Shown here one piece after another: positions 25,355 to 34,100 of a DNA stretch of 51,597 nt (positions are counted from its first letter, which is position 1; each line of letters opens with the position of its first letter). A program made the position numbers and the translations under genes. The stretch comes from Promethearchaeota archaeon. GTDB taxonomy: Archaea; Asgardarchaeota; Lokiarchaeia; Sigynarchaeales; SOKP01. The stretch spans positions 1 through 51,597 of the forward strand of contig JAUWBH010000015.1 of assembly GCA_030605085.1 (NCBI GenBank), given 5' to 3'. The notes beneath the pieces were generated by a model. It ran no database searches and was not told the origin of the DNA. It saw nothing but the letters and a program-made list of their open reading frames with translations.

Positions 25355-26826
25355 GCAAGAAAAAAAAAATTGTAGTTACAATTTCTATAATTCTTTACAT
25401 TTTAAGTATTGCTGTAGTTCTGAACTATCGAATCATTTTCTGTGGTTATTTTAGTCTTAAAAATTGGGAATGCGATCCTGATTGGGAAGAGCCTAAATAT
25501 TATGAAGATGGAATCGCTGATAGTTTAATTGAAGAATGTGCGCGTTATGGTGCAGATAATATTGACTTTTCGCAATCTTGTGATGGAAAATATAAATATA
25601 TTTACGATGCCGAAAAGGATAAGTATGACGATTCAGAATACAACATAGTAAGGCATGCCGGGACTACTTATGCTATATTGGATTTATACGAAGAATTAGA
25701 AGAGGAAAAATATTTAACTACAGGTGAGGCGGGATTGGATTATTTATGTCAGTTAACTTATAAGATAAATAAAAACAAGTGGGCAATAGAATATGATGGT
25801 GATATGAAAGTTGGAACAGTTTCCCTTGCAATACTAGGGATGGTTCGATATTGGGAGGCTACTGACGACGATAAATATAATTTATATGTTAAAAAATATT
25901 GCAATTTTATTCTTTCTCAACAACGTGATGATGGTGCGTTTGCTGGGATATATGGAAGCGATGAGGAAAGTTCTTATTATTCGGGAGAAGCGCTTTTCGC
26001 CTTAGCGCTGGCCTACGACATGCTTGAGAAAGAAAAATATCTTGAAGCGACAGAAGATGCTCTTGACTTTTATTGGTCGGAGGATTATGACTATTACGAT
26101 TCTGCCTTTATACCTTGGGCATCGTCCGGTTGCGCAAAATGGTACGAAATGACTGGGGAAGACGATTTTCTGGATTTCTGTTTTGAAATGACTGATAGGC
26201 AGATACTTAGACAACACATAATAGACGATGAGGATGAGTTAGGTAACCATTTATATGGCTATATGAACGCTGAAACAGTAAATACTGCGTGTTATTTAGA
26301 GGGAATAGGAGACGCCTTACGAGTCGCTAAATCAGTTAATGATACTGAGCGTGTCGAAAAATATTTTGATTGTTTAAAGGCTGGAATAGAATGGGTATTA
26401 TCGCTTCAATTTAGAAAAAAATCGCAATTAACATGTCCTAACAGAGCGTTTGGAGGATTTCACAGGGGTTTTACCGTAGACGACTCTTATATTATTCGTA
26501 TCGATTATACTCAACACGCAATTTCCGCATTATTGAGGGTGCTAAGGGAATTTGACGAAGACGAACTTGATTCTATAGAAATTCGAAATGGAAAAGTCGA
26601 TTTTACCCCAAAAGAGAGAGAACCACCTTCTAAATTATGGTGGATTATTCCTTTAATAATTGGATTATTCATATTCTCAACATTGTTAATTTATTATCAT
26701 TGTAAGAAATTTTTAGTTAAAATTGAAATTTTAAATCTAATGATTTTGAATTTATTAAAAATAAGTAAAAAATATGATGAATTCTTAAACTTTCATAAGG
26801 AAAAACTTCTAAGTGATTTGAATTAA
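25351..26826 (+). CDS. Membrane-anchored alpha/alpha-toroid protein with a borrowed C-terminal tail
   Basis: 491 aa. An N-terminal transmembrane anchor (about 6-28) is followed by an acidic, Tyr-rich extracytoplasmic domain made of repeated helical pairs (HAGTTYAILDLYEELEEEKY, GTVSLAILGMVRYWEATDDD, SGEALFALALAYDMLEKEKY), the pattern of (alpha/alpha)6 barrels of glycosidases and terpene-cyclase-like folds. A second transmembrane helix (about 428-446) comes near the end. The last 45 residues resemble the end of DUF1464 (final KEKLLSDLN identical), so the gene was inserted at that junction and reads into a duplicated tail. A catalytic role on surface polysaccharide is possible but unproven. Confidence 0.72.
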   Translation: MSKKKKIVVTISIILYILSIAVVLNYRIIFCGYFSLKNWECDPDWEEPKYYEDGIADSLIEECARYGADNIDFSQSCDGKYKYIYDAEKDKYDDSEYNIVRHAGTTYAILDLYEELEEEKYLTTGEAGLDYLCQLTYKINKNKWAIEYDGDMKVGTVSLAILGMVRYWEATDDDKYNLYVKKYCNFILSQQRDDGAFAGIYGSDEESSYYSGEALFALALAYDMLEKEKYLEATEDALDFYWSEDYDYYDSAFIPWASSGCAKWYEMTGEDDFLDFCFEMTDRQILRQHIIDDEDELGNHLYGYMNAETVNTACYLEGIGDALRVAKSVNDTERVEKYFDCLKAGIEWVLSLQFRKKSQLTCPNRAFGGFHRGFTVDDSYIIRIDYTQHAISALLRVLREFDEDELDSIEIRNGKVDFTPKEREPPSKLWWIIPLIIGLFIFSTLLIYYHCKKFLVKIEILNLMILNLLKISKKYDEFLNFHKEKLLSDLN

Positions 26827-26890
26827 AATCCTTATCATTACTGGCCAAAATAGTTTCGAAACAATAAAAAAAATAGTAAAGCCAATTCAG
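26794..26890 (+). repeat. Right copy of the degenerate gene-junction repeat
   Basis: Copy of the DUF1464/DHPS junction. Its left part is now the 3' end of the membrane protein gene and its right part is the functional start of the DHPS-like gene. See the left copy at 25258-25350. Confidence 0.65.
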
Positions 26891-28393
26891 GAGCATGTAA
26901 TTGATGTCATAAAAGCTCCAATATCCATTTCGGCATTTCTAACAGAAAATATTATGCAAGACATTTTAAATAGTATTTCTCTTTTTAAATACGATTTAGT
27001 TTTAATCCCTGGATTTGTTCAATGGAATACATCTCATTTAGAAAAGCAATTCTCAATACTTGTTAGAAAAGGACCTGAATTTGCTTCAGATCTTCCGGAG
27101 ATATTAATCAATCTTGATAAAATAAAATTATCAAATCAAGTTTCCGCACATAAATTATTTAAAATTTCGGGAGAAAAAGAATACGATAACATAGTCAATG
27201 AACAAATAAAAATTGCTAAGAATAATCTAGGGCAACATACATTTTATATTAATGAAGAAACCTCAGAAATAATGGTTGGACAAAATCTTCCACCTCCAAT
27301 TATCGCTGAAATCGTCAATTGTACTGAAAAAAGCGATGAAAGCATCTTAAGAAAAGCAGAACATTACATTGATTCGGGAGCTGATATTATTGATATTGGT
27401 TGCGTGTCTAATAAACCAAATCCAGAGAGAGTTAAAGAAATTATTAATGTTTTAAGAAATAATTTTGATATCTTAATAAGTATTGATTCGATGGATACCA
27501 ATGAGATTTTAGCTGCAGTTGAGAATCAAATCGATCTTATTCTTAGTTTAGATATAGGGAATTATAAAGAATTTTTACACATATCTAAAGACATTCCTAT
27601 TGTAATTCTACCAACAAACATAAGTAAAGGTTATTTTCCAAAAGATCCCGAAACGAGAGTTGAAAATTTATTCAAATTAACTAAAGTCTTAAAAGAAAAT
27701 GGTTTTAAAAAATTAATTGCCGATCCTTTATTAGAAACACCTATAGCTCCTGGAATTTGCAATTCTTTAGAAACTTATTTCTTATACAAAAAGAAAGTCT
27801 CATCCATAGAATATCGAGATATGGAATTACCTCTTTTTTTTGGAATATCAAATGTTGTAGAATTAATGGATATTGATTCTATCGGTATAAATGGACTCTT
27901 AGCGAGCATAGCAATTGAATTAGACATGGGAGTATTATTTACCGTTGAACATAGCACGAAACTAATGAGTGGTGTCGCAGAATTAAAAGAATGTGTAAAA
28001 CTTAATTACTTATCTAAACAAAGAAAATCGCCACCTATTAATCAAGGTATTGAAATATTCAAAGCTAAGAAAAAAAAATCGCAAAGAACACCGAAGATTA
28101 ACGAAAAAGATGCAATTTTTGTAGATACATTAAATCCAGAATACATCCTAGATGAGAAAGGCTATTTTAGAGTTTATGTTAATCATTATTCTAAAAAAAT
28201 TTATGTTTTATTTTTTTCAAACAACCATATTTTACTTCAAACCTTCATTGGAGATAACGCAGAAGCTTTAAGTAAAAAAATTATTCAACTCAATCTCACT
28301 AAAAATTTATATCATGTAAATTACTTAGGACGGGAATTGAATAGAGCAGAAAATTGTCTATCCTCGGGGAAAGCTTATATTCAGGACGAATAA
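26822..28393 (+). CDS. Archaeal dihydropteroate synthase-related protein (TIGR00284-like), ATT start
   Basis: About 523 aa. The first ATG in frame is 26954, but the frame is open upstream to 26822 and encodes KILIITGQNSFETIKKIV and ISISAFLTENIM, the conserved N-terminus of archaeal DHPS-like proteins, which begin M-K-I-L-x-V-T-G. The codon at the Met position is ATT (26822-26824); a TGA precedes it. The pterin-binding TIM-barrel region is clear (HYIDSGADIIDIGCVSNKPN, ILISIDSMDT). The protein is thought to join pterin and arylamine moieties of tetrahydromethanopterin. The start overlaps the preceding stop, so it may be translated by coupling. Confidence 0.8.
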   Translation: MKILIITGQNSFETIKKIVKPIQEHVIDVIKAPISISAFLTENIMQDILNSISLFKYDLVLIPGFVQWNTSHLEKQFSILVRKGPEFASDLPEILINLDKIKLSNQVSAHKLFKISGEKEYDNIVNEQIKIAKNNLGQHTFYINEETSEIMVGQNLPPPIIAEIVNCTEKSDESILRKAEHYIDSGADIIDIGCVSNKPNPERVKEIINVLRNNFDILISIDSMDTNEILAAVENQIDLILSLDIGNYKEFLHISKDIPIVILPTNISKGYFPKDPETRVENLFKLTKVLKENGFKKLIADPLLETPIAPGICNSLETYFLYKKKVSSIEYRDMELPLFFGISNVVELMDIDSIGINGLLASIAIELDMGVLFTVEHSTKLMSGVAELKECVKLNYLSKQRKSPPINQGIEIFKAKKKKSQRTPKINEKDAIFVDTLNPEYILDEKGYFRVYVNHYSKKIYVLFFSNNHILLQTFIGDNAEALSKKIIQLNLTKNLYHVNYLGRELNRAENCLSSGKAYIQDE

Positions 28394-28424
28394 ATTAAAA
28401 AAAGAAAATAATAATAATTAAGTT

Positions 28425-28718
28425 TTATACAATTTCAAAACAAGTTTTCACATCCATTCCGGGTTCTAAAAGAGGAATAAGTTTTGCCATATTTTTTGGT
28501 AAATTTGCCGAATGTGTTTTTAACGCATCTTTATCTGCGTATTTTTCATAAAATATTATTGTACTTTTTTCTTTAGGACCCTTTACCGTATGAGGTATGT
28601 ATTCTAAACATCCTGGTTCGGATGCTTTTACTTTTGGAACAACCTCTTTTAAAACCTCTATTGCATCCGACATCTTTCCGTCACGTACTTTTAGAATTGC
28701 AATTAATGTAATAGCCAT
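28425..28718 (-). CDS. Antibiotic biosynthesis monooxygenase (ABM/YgiN-like) protein
   Basis: 97 aa ferredoxin-like dimeric fold. Typical pattern: an N-terminal strand ITLIAILKVRDGKM, a helix IEVLKEVVPKVKASEPGCLE, then STIIFYEKYADKDALKTHSA with the conserved E-x-Y/W ... H. Members act as quinol or small-molecule monooxygenases or stress proteins. Convergent with the DHPS-like gene. Reaction unknown. Confidence 0.82.
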   Translation of the reverse strand: MAITLIAILKVRDGKMSDAIEVLKEVVPKVKASEPGCLEYIPHTVKGPKEKSTIIFYEKYADKDALKTHSANLPKNMAKLIPLLEPGMDVKTCFEIV

Positions 28719-28898
28719 ATTAAATCACCATTTTTTTAATGAAATTGATAGTGATGGTTAAAATTTAAGTGCTTCTAAAGAAATTGAAAGCAAACCTTGA
28801 GAGATCTTAGATTTTTTTAAAATCTATGTTTAAATACTTATTTTAGAATTGTCCTATGAACAATTAATTGAATTTTAAATAGATAATAGGACTCTTAA

Positions 28899-29456
28899 AT
28901 GGTACAAAAAAAAAACCCATATGGATATATTTATAAAGCTACTAACATCGAAAACGGAAAAGTGTATGTTGGTCAGACTATTACAGAAAGATGGAAGCCT
29001 CATCAAGTTCCCATAAAACAACGATGGGCTGAAGAAGTTAGAAAATCTAATGCAATAAAAAGAAAAAGAGAAGCAAATCCAAATAAAACTTTTATAGGTC
29101 GATATATTCATAATGCTATAATTAAATACGGTCCAGACAAATTTAAATTGGAGCAGAAGGATGTTGCAGTTAATCAAAAAGAATTGGACGAGAAAGAAAC
29201 ACATTGGATTAAAGAGTGCAAGGCATTATACCCTAATGGGTATAATATGATAGAAGGCGGAAGAGGTGGAAGAATGGCACCCGAAGTAAAAGAAAAACTT
29301 AGTCAAATTTCAAAAGAATTTTGGAAAAACTCTAAAGAGAGACAGGCACAAAGTATAAGAATGAAAGAAATGTTAAAAGACCCCAAAATCAGAGAGAGAA
29401 TGAGTAAAGCGCAGAAAATAATTCAATTTCTGAGACTTCCGACAAAACTTATTTAA
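28899..29456 (+). CDS. GIY-YIG endonuclease, homing-type
   Basis: 185 aa. The nuclease motif is at the N-terminus (GYIYKATNIENGKVYVGQT, G-Y-I ... Y-V-G). HNAIIKYGPDKFKLEQ and ELDEKETHWIKEC, YNMIEGGRGG follow, the order found in phage and organelle homing enzymes. The tail (ERQAQSIRMKEMLKDPKIRE) is a NUMOD-like basic region. A TATA-like gtttaaatact lies about 70 bases upstream. It stands alone in front of the helicase operon and is the second selfish-type nuclease in the window. Confidence 0.8.
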   Translation: MVQKKNPYGYIYKATNIENGKVYVGQTITERWKPHQVPIKQRWAEEVRKSNAIKRKREANPNKTFIGRYIHNAIIKYGPDKFKLEQKDVAVNQKELDEKETHWIKECKALYPNGYNMIEGGRGGRMAPEVKEKLSQISKEFWKNSKERQAQSIRMKEMLKDPKIRERMSKAQKIIQFLRLPTKLI

Positions 29457-29540
29457 AATGAAAAATTTAACTTAACTAACTTCTATCTTTGAAAATCAAG
29501 TTATATATAATAATAACCAAAAAGAAAAAGTGAAAAAATT

Positions 29541-31652
29541 ATGGATTTATTAATTCCTTCTAAAGTTGATATTTTATCCACTCAAATTATTGATTATGTT
29601 AAATCACATTCTGAAGAATTAGACCTTAAAGATTCAAAAATATATTATAATTATCCTCTTTTTAGAGATGACGAAAATCAATTAGTTGATTTTGAAATTC
29701 TCCTTTTCACCAAATCTATTGGAGTAGTACTAATAATATCCTCAGATAAAACTAATGTTGAAGATATCGATGATTTTGCAGAGGAAATTGATCGGTTAGA
29801 CCAAATATATTATATTATATTATCTCTTTTACAGATTAATAAAACTTTAAGGAAAATTTACCCTAAAATCCCACAACTTATAACGAAAATTATTTATAAT
29901 CCTTTTTTAACGAAAAAAATTGAGGGGGATGATACTGATATTATATTTCTAAATAATACAAATGATTTTAAACAATTTTTTAAAGAAAGAGTACAAAGTA
30001 TTGTTCCAATTTCAGATTTAGCTTTTTTAGAAATTTGCGCTTCGATTGATGGATCAAAATCTATAAATGTTCAAAAGAAGAGATTAATAACAAGTAAGAG
30101 CAAAGATGGAAAAGGGATGATTTTGAACAAATTAGAATCCGAAATTGCTATCTTTGATCGAAAACAAAAAGCTCTATATATTAAAGACTTAAAGGGACCC
30201 CAAAGAATTCGAGGTTTAGCAGGTTCTGGTAAAACAATTATCATCGCTATGAAGGCAGCATTAATCCACTTGAAAGAACCTGAAAAAACAATTTTATTTA
30301 CTTTTTGGACAAAAAGCTTATATCAATATATTAAAAATCTAATTGGAACATTTTATAAACAATATAATAATTATAGAGAACCAAATTGGTCCAAGATATG
30401 CGTACTCCATGTTTGGGGTGGGAAATATGAAGAAGGTGTTTATTATAATACTTGCTCAGATTTAGAGATTCCTGCTAAACCTTTTAGTCTTGCAAAGAGT
30501 TTTTCAAAAAATCCATTTGATTATATATGTAAGGAGTTATTAGGTTATGATATTAAACCTAAGTATGATTATACTCTTATTGATGAGGGACAAGACTTTC
30601 CTCCCTCTTATATTCAATTATGCGCAAAATTGACTATGGAAAATAAATTTATTGTAGCTTATGATGAATTTCAAAATATTTTTCAAACAAAAACCCTTTC
30701 TCCAGAGGAAATATTTGGGATTAATGAAGAAGGAAAACCAAATTTCGAATTTGAGGAAGATCTTATACTGCCTAAATGTTACAGAAATCCGAGAGAAATA
30801 ATAGTATGTGCTCATGCATTAGGATTAGGGATTTATGGAGAAAAAATTGTTCAAATGTTAGAAAATAAAGATTATTGGGAAGATATAGGATATCAAATTA
30901 TTGAGGGAGAGTTATTACCAAGAGAAAAAGTTATTATTCTTAGACCAGAGGAGAATTCTCTTAGAATGATTTCAGATAATTATACCAAAGAAGAAATAAT
31001 TCGTTTTAAAATTCTTAGCAAAATTTCTGATGAAGTTAATTTTATTGTTAATAGTATTTCCCATGATATTAAAGAAGAAAGCCTAAGACCTGATGATATT
31101 TTAGTAATTGTTGTAGATGACTATAATGCGAAAAAATATTTAGAGGCTATCCAAGAAGGGCTACATGATGAAAAAATTAATTCTAATAATATACATGATG
31201 ATCAATATTCAATTAAAGATTTTAAAATTAAAGATTGTGTTACACTTTCAACAGTACATAAGGCTAAGGGTAATGAATCTTATTCAGTTTATGTAGCTGG
31301 GGTTGATGCTTTATTCGATTCGATTCCAGAGGCTAGACAAAGAAATATGTTATTTACTGCAATAACAAGATCTAAAGGATGGGTAACCATTACAGGTATA
31401 GGTGAAGATGCTTTAACATGTAAGAAAGAGTATGACGATGCTTTAAAAAATTATCCTAATTTAGTTTTTATTTATCCTGAAGAAAAAGAATTAAAAATTA
31501 TGAGAAGAGAACTTGAAGACATTTCAATTAAGAAGATGAAAATACTGAGAAAGCTAGAATCTTTTATGAAAGATTTAAGTGAAGATTATTCTGAAGATGA
31601 AATTTTAAGAATAGTGGAAGAGAAATTAAAAAAGAATAAAAAAATTCAGTGA
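29541..31652 (+). CDS. SF1 (UvrD-like) helicase with degenerate NERD-like N-terminus
   Basis: 703 aa. Helicase motifs: Q motif FDRKQKALY (Gln209), Walker A GLAGSGKT (225-232), Walker B LIDEGQD (346-352), YDEFQNIF (374-381), CYRNP, TLSTVHKAKGNE (568-579) and NMLFTAITRSKGW (602-614, arginine finger Arg610). The N-terminal 130 residues (QLVDFEILLFTKSIGVVLII) look like a NERD/restriction-endonuclease fold in which the usual E-x-K is missing, so it is probably inactive. It starts at ATG 29541; the next gene begins 19 bases after its stop and is its likely partner. A nucleic-acid defence role is inferred. Confidence 0.85.
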   Translation: MDLLIPSKVDILSTQIIDYVKSHSEELDLKDSKIYYNYPLFRDDENQLVDFEILLFTKSIGVVLIISSDKTNVEDIDDFAEEIDRLDQIYYIILSLLQINKTLRKIYPKIPQLITKIIYNPFLTKKIEGDDTDIIFLNNTNDFKQFFKERVQSIVPISDLAFLEICASIDGSKSINVQKKRLITSKSKDGKGMILNKLESEIAIFDRKQKALYIKDLKGPQRIRGLAGSGKTIIIAMKAALIHLKEPEKTILFTFWTKSLYQYIKNLIGTFYKQYNNYREPNWSKICVLHVWGGKYEEGVYYNTCSDLEIPAKPFSLAKSFSKNPFDYICKELLGYDIKPKYDYTLIDEGQDFPPSYIQLCAKLTMENKFIVAYDEFQNIFQTKTLSPEEIFGINEEGKPNFEFEEDLILPKCYRNPREIIVCAHALGLGIYGEKIVQMLENKDYWEDIGYQIIEGELLPREKVIILRPEENSLRMISDNYTKEEIIRFKILSKISDEVNFIVNSISHDIKEESLRPDDILVIVVDDYNAKKYLEAIQEGLHDEKINSNNIHDDQYSIKDFKIKDCVTLSTVHKAKGNESYSVYVAGVDALFDSIPEARQRNMLFTAITRSKGWVTITGIGEDALTCKKEYDDALKNYPNLVFIYPEEKELKIMRRELEDISIKKMKILRKLESFMKDLSEDYSEDEILRIVEEKLKKNKKIQ

Positions 31653-31671
31653 TAATACTGGGGGATATTAT

Positions 31672-32304
31672 TTGGCTAAAAGAAAATTTAAGAAAAAGCA
31701 GAGAGGTCCGGGACGATATTTAGTGCAAATAAATGCTGTAAAGAAAATTTTGAAAACAGCTGATCTTTATAAGGATCAAAATCAATATCCTAAATATTCA
31801 AATTTTAAATTCAGTGATTTTAAATCTATGAAATACGATGTAATTTTTAAAAAAGTTTTAAATGAAAGATTTTATGATTATGAATTAAAAGACAATTCGT
31901 TATTGCAATTTATATATAGAGATGATCTAAATTACTCTTTTCATTACAGTTCGAGTCCTTTTTCTGAGGAAATCAAAATAAATCACATGTTTACCGGGTC
32001 ATATACTTTAAAAGAAAATTTTTTAATAATACATTATGATTATCGGCCTTCAACCTACAAGGAGTTTTGTCATCCATGTGCTCATTTTCATTTCGGTATT
32101 GGGAATCAAATAAGAATAGGTATAAAAAAACAATTAAATCCTATATCTTTTGTTTTTTTTATTTTAAGACAGTGTTACCCTGAAGAATGGCTCTATTTCA
32201 TAAAAAATAATAATGATGAGAAGATATATAAGAATATAAGACATGATCTTCATGAAATTCCTAATAAAACTTTTAATGATGAGAAAGAACTTGTATTACA
32301 TTGA
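31672..32304 (+). CDS. DUF2290-like partner of the helicase
   Basis: 210 aa from a TTG start preceded by ggggga about 10 bases upstream. The N-terminus is basic (KRKFKKKQRGPGRYLVQINA). The middle has YSFHYSSSPFS, FLIIHYDYRPSTYKEFCHP and HFHFGIGNQIRIGIKK, with H-P-x-x-H-x-H-x-G histidines resembling the DUF2290 family; this is my best match, not a certain one. It is tightly linked to the helicase, and no other gene precedes it on the transcript. Confidence 0.6.
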   Translation: MAKRKFKKKQRGPGRYLVQINAVKKILKTADLYKDQNQYPKYSNFKFSDFKSMKYDVIFKKVLNERFYDYELKDNSLLQFIYRDDLNYSFHYSSSPFSEEIKINHMFTGSYTLKENFLIIHYDYRPSTYKEFCHPCAHFHFGIGNQIRIGIKKQLNPISFVFFILRQCYPEEWLYFIKNNNDEKIYKNIRHDLHEIPNKTFNDEKELVLH

Positions 32305-32957
32305 TATTTAAAAAATTTAAGGAACAGTTAAGAAGAAATGAAATTGAACAGGCGATCTTATATTAATCTTTCATGAATCTTAAATCTCTTAAAATACTAA
32401 ATTTAGTGAAAAATATTAAATAAAATAAAGTTAATAAAATCTCTATGAATCCCTTGTTAGTTTTATGTTATATGTGATAAAATCCACAAGGTTATATTTC
32501 CTTTTAGGAATTTTAAATATTAAGAGGTAATAGTCTCTTTTGTGTCATTAATTTCACATTTTTAATTCTTGTTTCTTAACTTTATAATTACGAATTATAA
32601 TAAATTTCTTATTAATATAACATTACTTTTTAAAAAAATTTAAGATCGTCTTAAGCTATTGCGTCAATTATAACAATTGGAATAATATTAGGAAATATTA
32701 TTCCTAATAATGTTAATACATATGCAATGATTGTAGGAAGACTGATTTCTGTCATTGAATTTGCTTTTCTATAATAAAAAAGTCTATATTTAGATTTTAT
32801 TAATCTTTATGATAAACAACTAAATATATAAAATTTTAGGAATCAAATTTGGTTTTATAGAAAAAGATTAAAAATTCACGCTATATCTATCCGAATGTGT
32901 CTATGTAAGAGAATTAATTTAGTGTAGTTTTTAAACCTCTTACTTAACAAAGGATTA
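32305..32957. other. Intergenic region with a possible membrane-protein relic
   Basis: A 653-bp AT-rich spacer without a supported gene. Around 32662-32774 a plus frame without a start codon encodes a hydrophobic stretch (ASIITIGIILGNIIP, MIVGRLISVIEFAFL) that could be the end of a decayed membrane protein. Within it a perfect 11-bp inverted repeat (ggaataatatt 32679-32689, loop agga, 32694-32704) occurs, which may be just part of that coding sequence. Confidence 0.35.
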
Positions 32958-33287
32958 ATGTTCAGCTATATGGATTCGATGGAATTTTACATATTTTATT
33001 TAATTTTAATCTTAATTTTAACCGGACTTACCGTAATATATTACATCTCTCTGAAGAAGAAATACGATTTATCGGTATTAAAGCAGCCCATAATTGCTCT
33101 CTTAATTATATCGTTTACAATATTTATTTTGGATTCAGTGTCTTATCTTTTTGTAGATATTGACGATGTTGCCATTATTAACATAGCATTTAGCAACCTT
33201 TTTCTATTTTTATTAGGGTTTTCCACAATAATGTTAGGATTTTCTTTGCTTGACGAAAAAGAACACTATAAGAAGCCTAAAGAATAA
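32958..33287 (+). CDS. Small three-helix membrane protein
   Basis: 109 aa with three hydrophobic segments (about 9-29, 43-62, 72-95) and a charged C-terminal tail. No family recognised. It precedes another membrane protein gene by 58 bases on the same strand, so the pair may form a unit. No signal or catalytic motif is visible. Confidence 0.6.
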   Translation: MFSYMDSMEFYIFYLILILILTGLTVIYYISLKKKYDLSVLKQPIIALLIISFTIFILDSVSYLFVDIDDVAIINIAFSNLFLFLLGFSTIMLGFSLLDEKEHYKKPKE

Positions 33288-33345
33288 GATTTCGATTAAA
33301 AAATTTTTTGTATACTTTAAATATATTTAATTAGAATCTTTATAG

Positions 33346-33981
33346 ATGGTTTTAGTTCTTCAAGCCGAACGTCCGAAAAGTATAGGAGAGGAAGCTATAT
33401 ATGGATTAGAGAGTTTTTGTCGGGTATTTAATAATTTTGCGATTGCTTTTTTTCTTTATATGAAATTTATATTTTTCTTTATACTGTTATCTATAGGGAT
33501 TTTGACGTTATTAAAACTAAGGGGGATTTATACGCAATCAAGATTAAGAACTTACAAAAAAAAGGAAGAAAGCGATTGGATCAAGGATCATCTTCAAAAA
33601 CCTCGATTAATTTTAGGAGTATTTTACATTATTGCTGCCTTTGGAATCCTATTCAATTTTCTCATTTATTTTCTAATTTGGTGCCTTGATCCGTTGCCAG
33701 ATAGATTTATCTTTGATTTCATAAATTTTTCGGGTCGTATCGACCCCCAATATTTGAATCGGATAGAAGACATAAACGCTGCGAAATATCCTCACGAGAA
33801 GACAATTTATTATTGCGTTGCGATGGCCTCTTTTGGAGCTCTTTTGGACGTGTTTGTAAGTATCTGGTATCTCATAAACGACAATAAGCACGATGCTAAA
33901 ACAAAATTTACCCTTTTAATTGGGGGCGTTACGATGGGGATGCTGGTGGGATGGACGACATGCCTTCCATTCTTTTTATAA
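33346..33981 (+). CDS. Four-helix membrane protein, unknown
   Basis: 211 aa, hydrophobic segments near 33-58, 90-113, 156-176 and 187-209. Between helices there is a basic loop (RGIYTQSRLRTYKKKEE) and a charged loop (RIDPQYLNRIEDINAAKYP). No family recognised. Sits 58 bases after the three-helix protein; codon use is somewhat richer in GCG and ACG than in the helicase operon. Confidence 0.6.
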   Translation: MVLVLQAERPKSIGEEAIYGLESFCRVFNNFAIAFFLYMKFIFFFILLSIGILTLLKLRGIYTQSRLRTYKKKEESDWIKDHLQKPRLILGVFYIIAAFGILFNFLIYFLIWCLDPLPDRFIFDFINFSGRIDPQYLNRIEDINAAKYPHEKTIYYCVAMASFGALLDVFVSIWYLINDNKHDAKTKFTLLIGGVTMGMLVGWTTCLPFFL

Positions 33982-34005
33982 TATACATGATGAATATATT
34001 TGATC

Positions 34006-34061
34006 TTCATCTGCTATGAGGAGGACGACTATTCGTCTCCAAGTTTTATAATACAGATGAA
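34006..34061. terminator. Nested hairpin between convergent genes
   Basis: Outer stem ttcatctg (34006-34013) pairs with cagatgaa (34054-34061). Inner stem ggag-acga with one bulged g (34020-34028) pairs with tcgtctcc (34033-34040), loop ctat. It lies between the stop of the four-helix protein and the stop of the SIR2-like gene and is the best candidate for a shared, structured 3' end. Confidence 0.45.
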
Positions 34062-34100
34062 ATAATTTTTACATTTTTTTTAGAAATAATTATAAAATTA

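Noticed and set aside
28875..29204. 109-codon minus frame over the GIY-YIG gene
   Set aside because: Phe-rich antisense shadow.
32679..32704. 11-bp perfect hairpin as a terminator
   Set aside because: All A/T except four bases, lies inside a possible coding relic and far from the end of the upstream gene.
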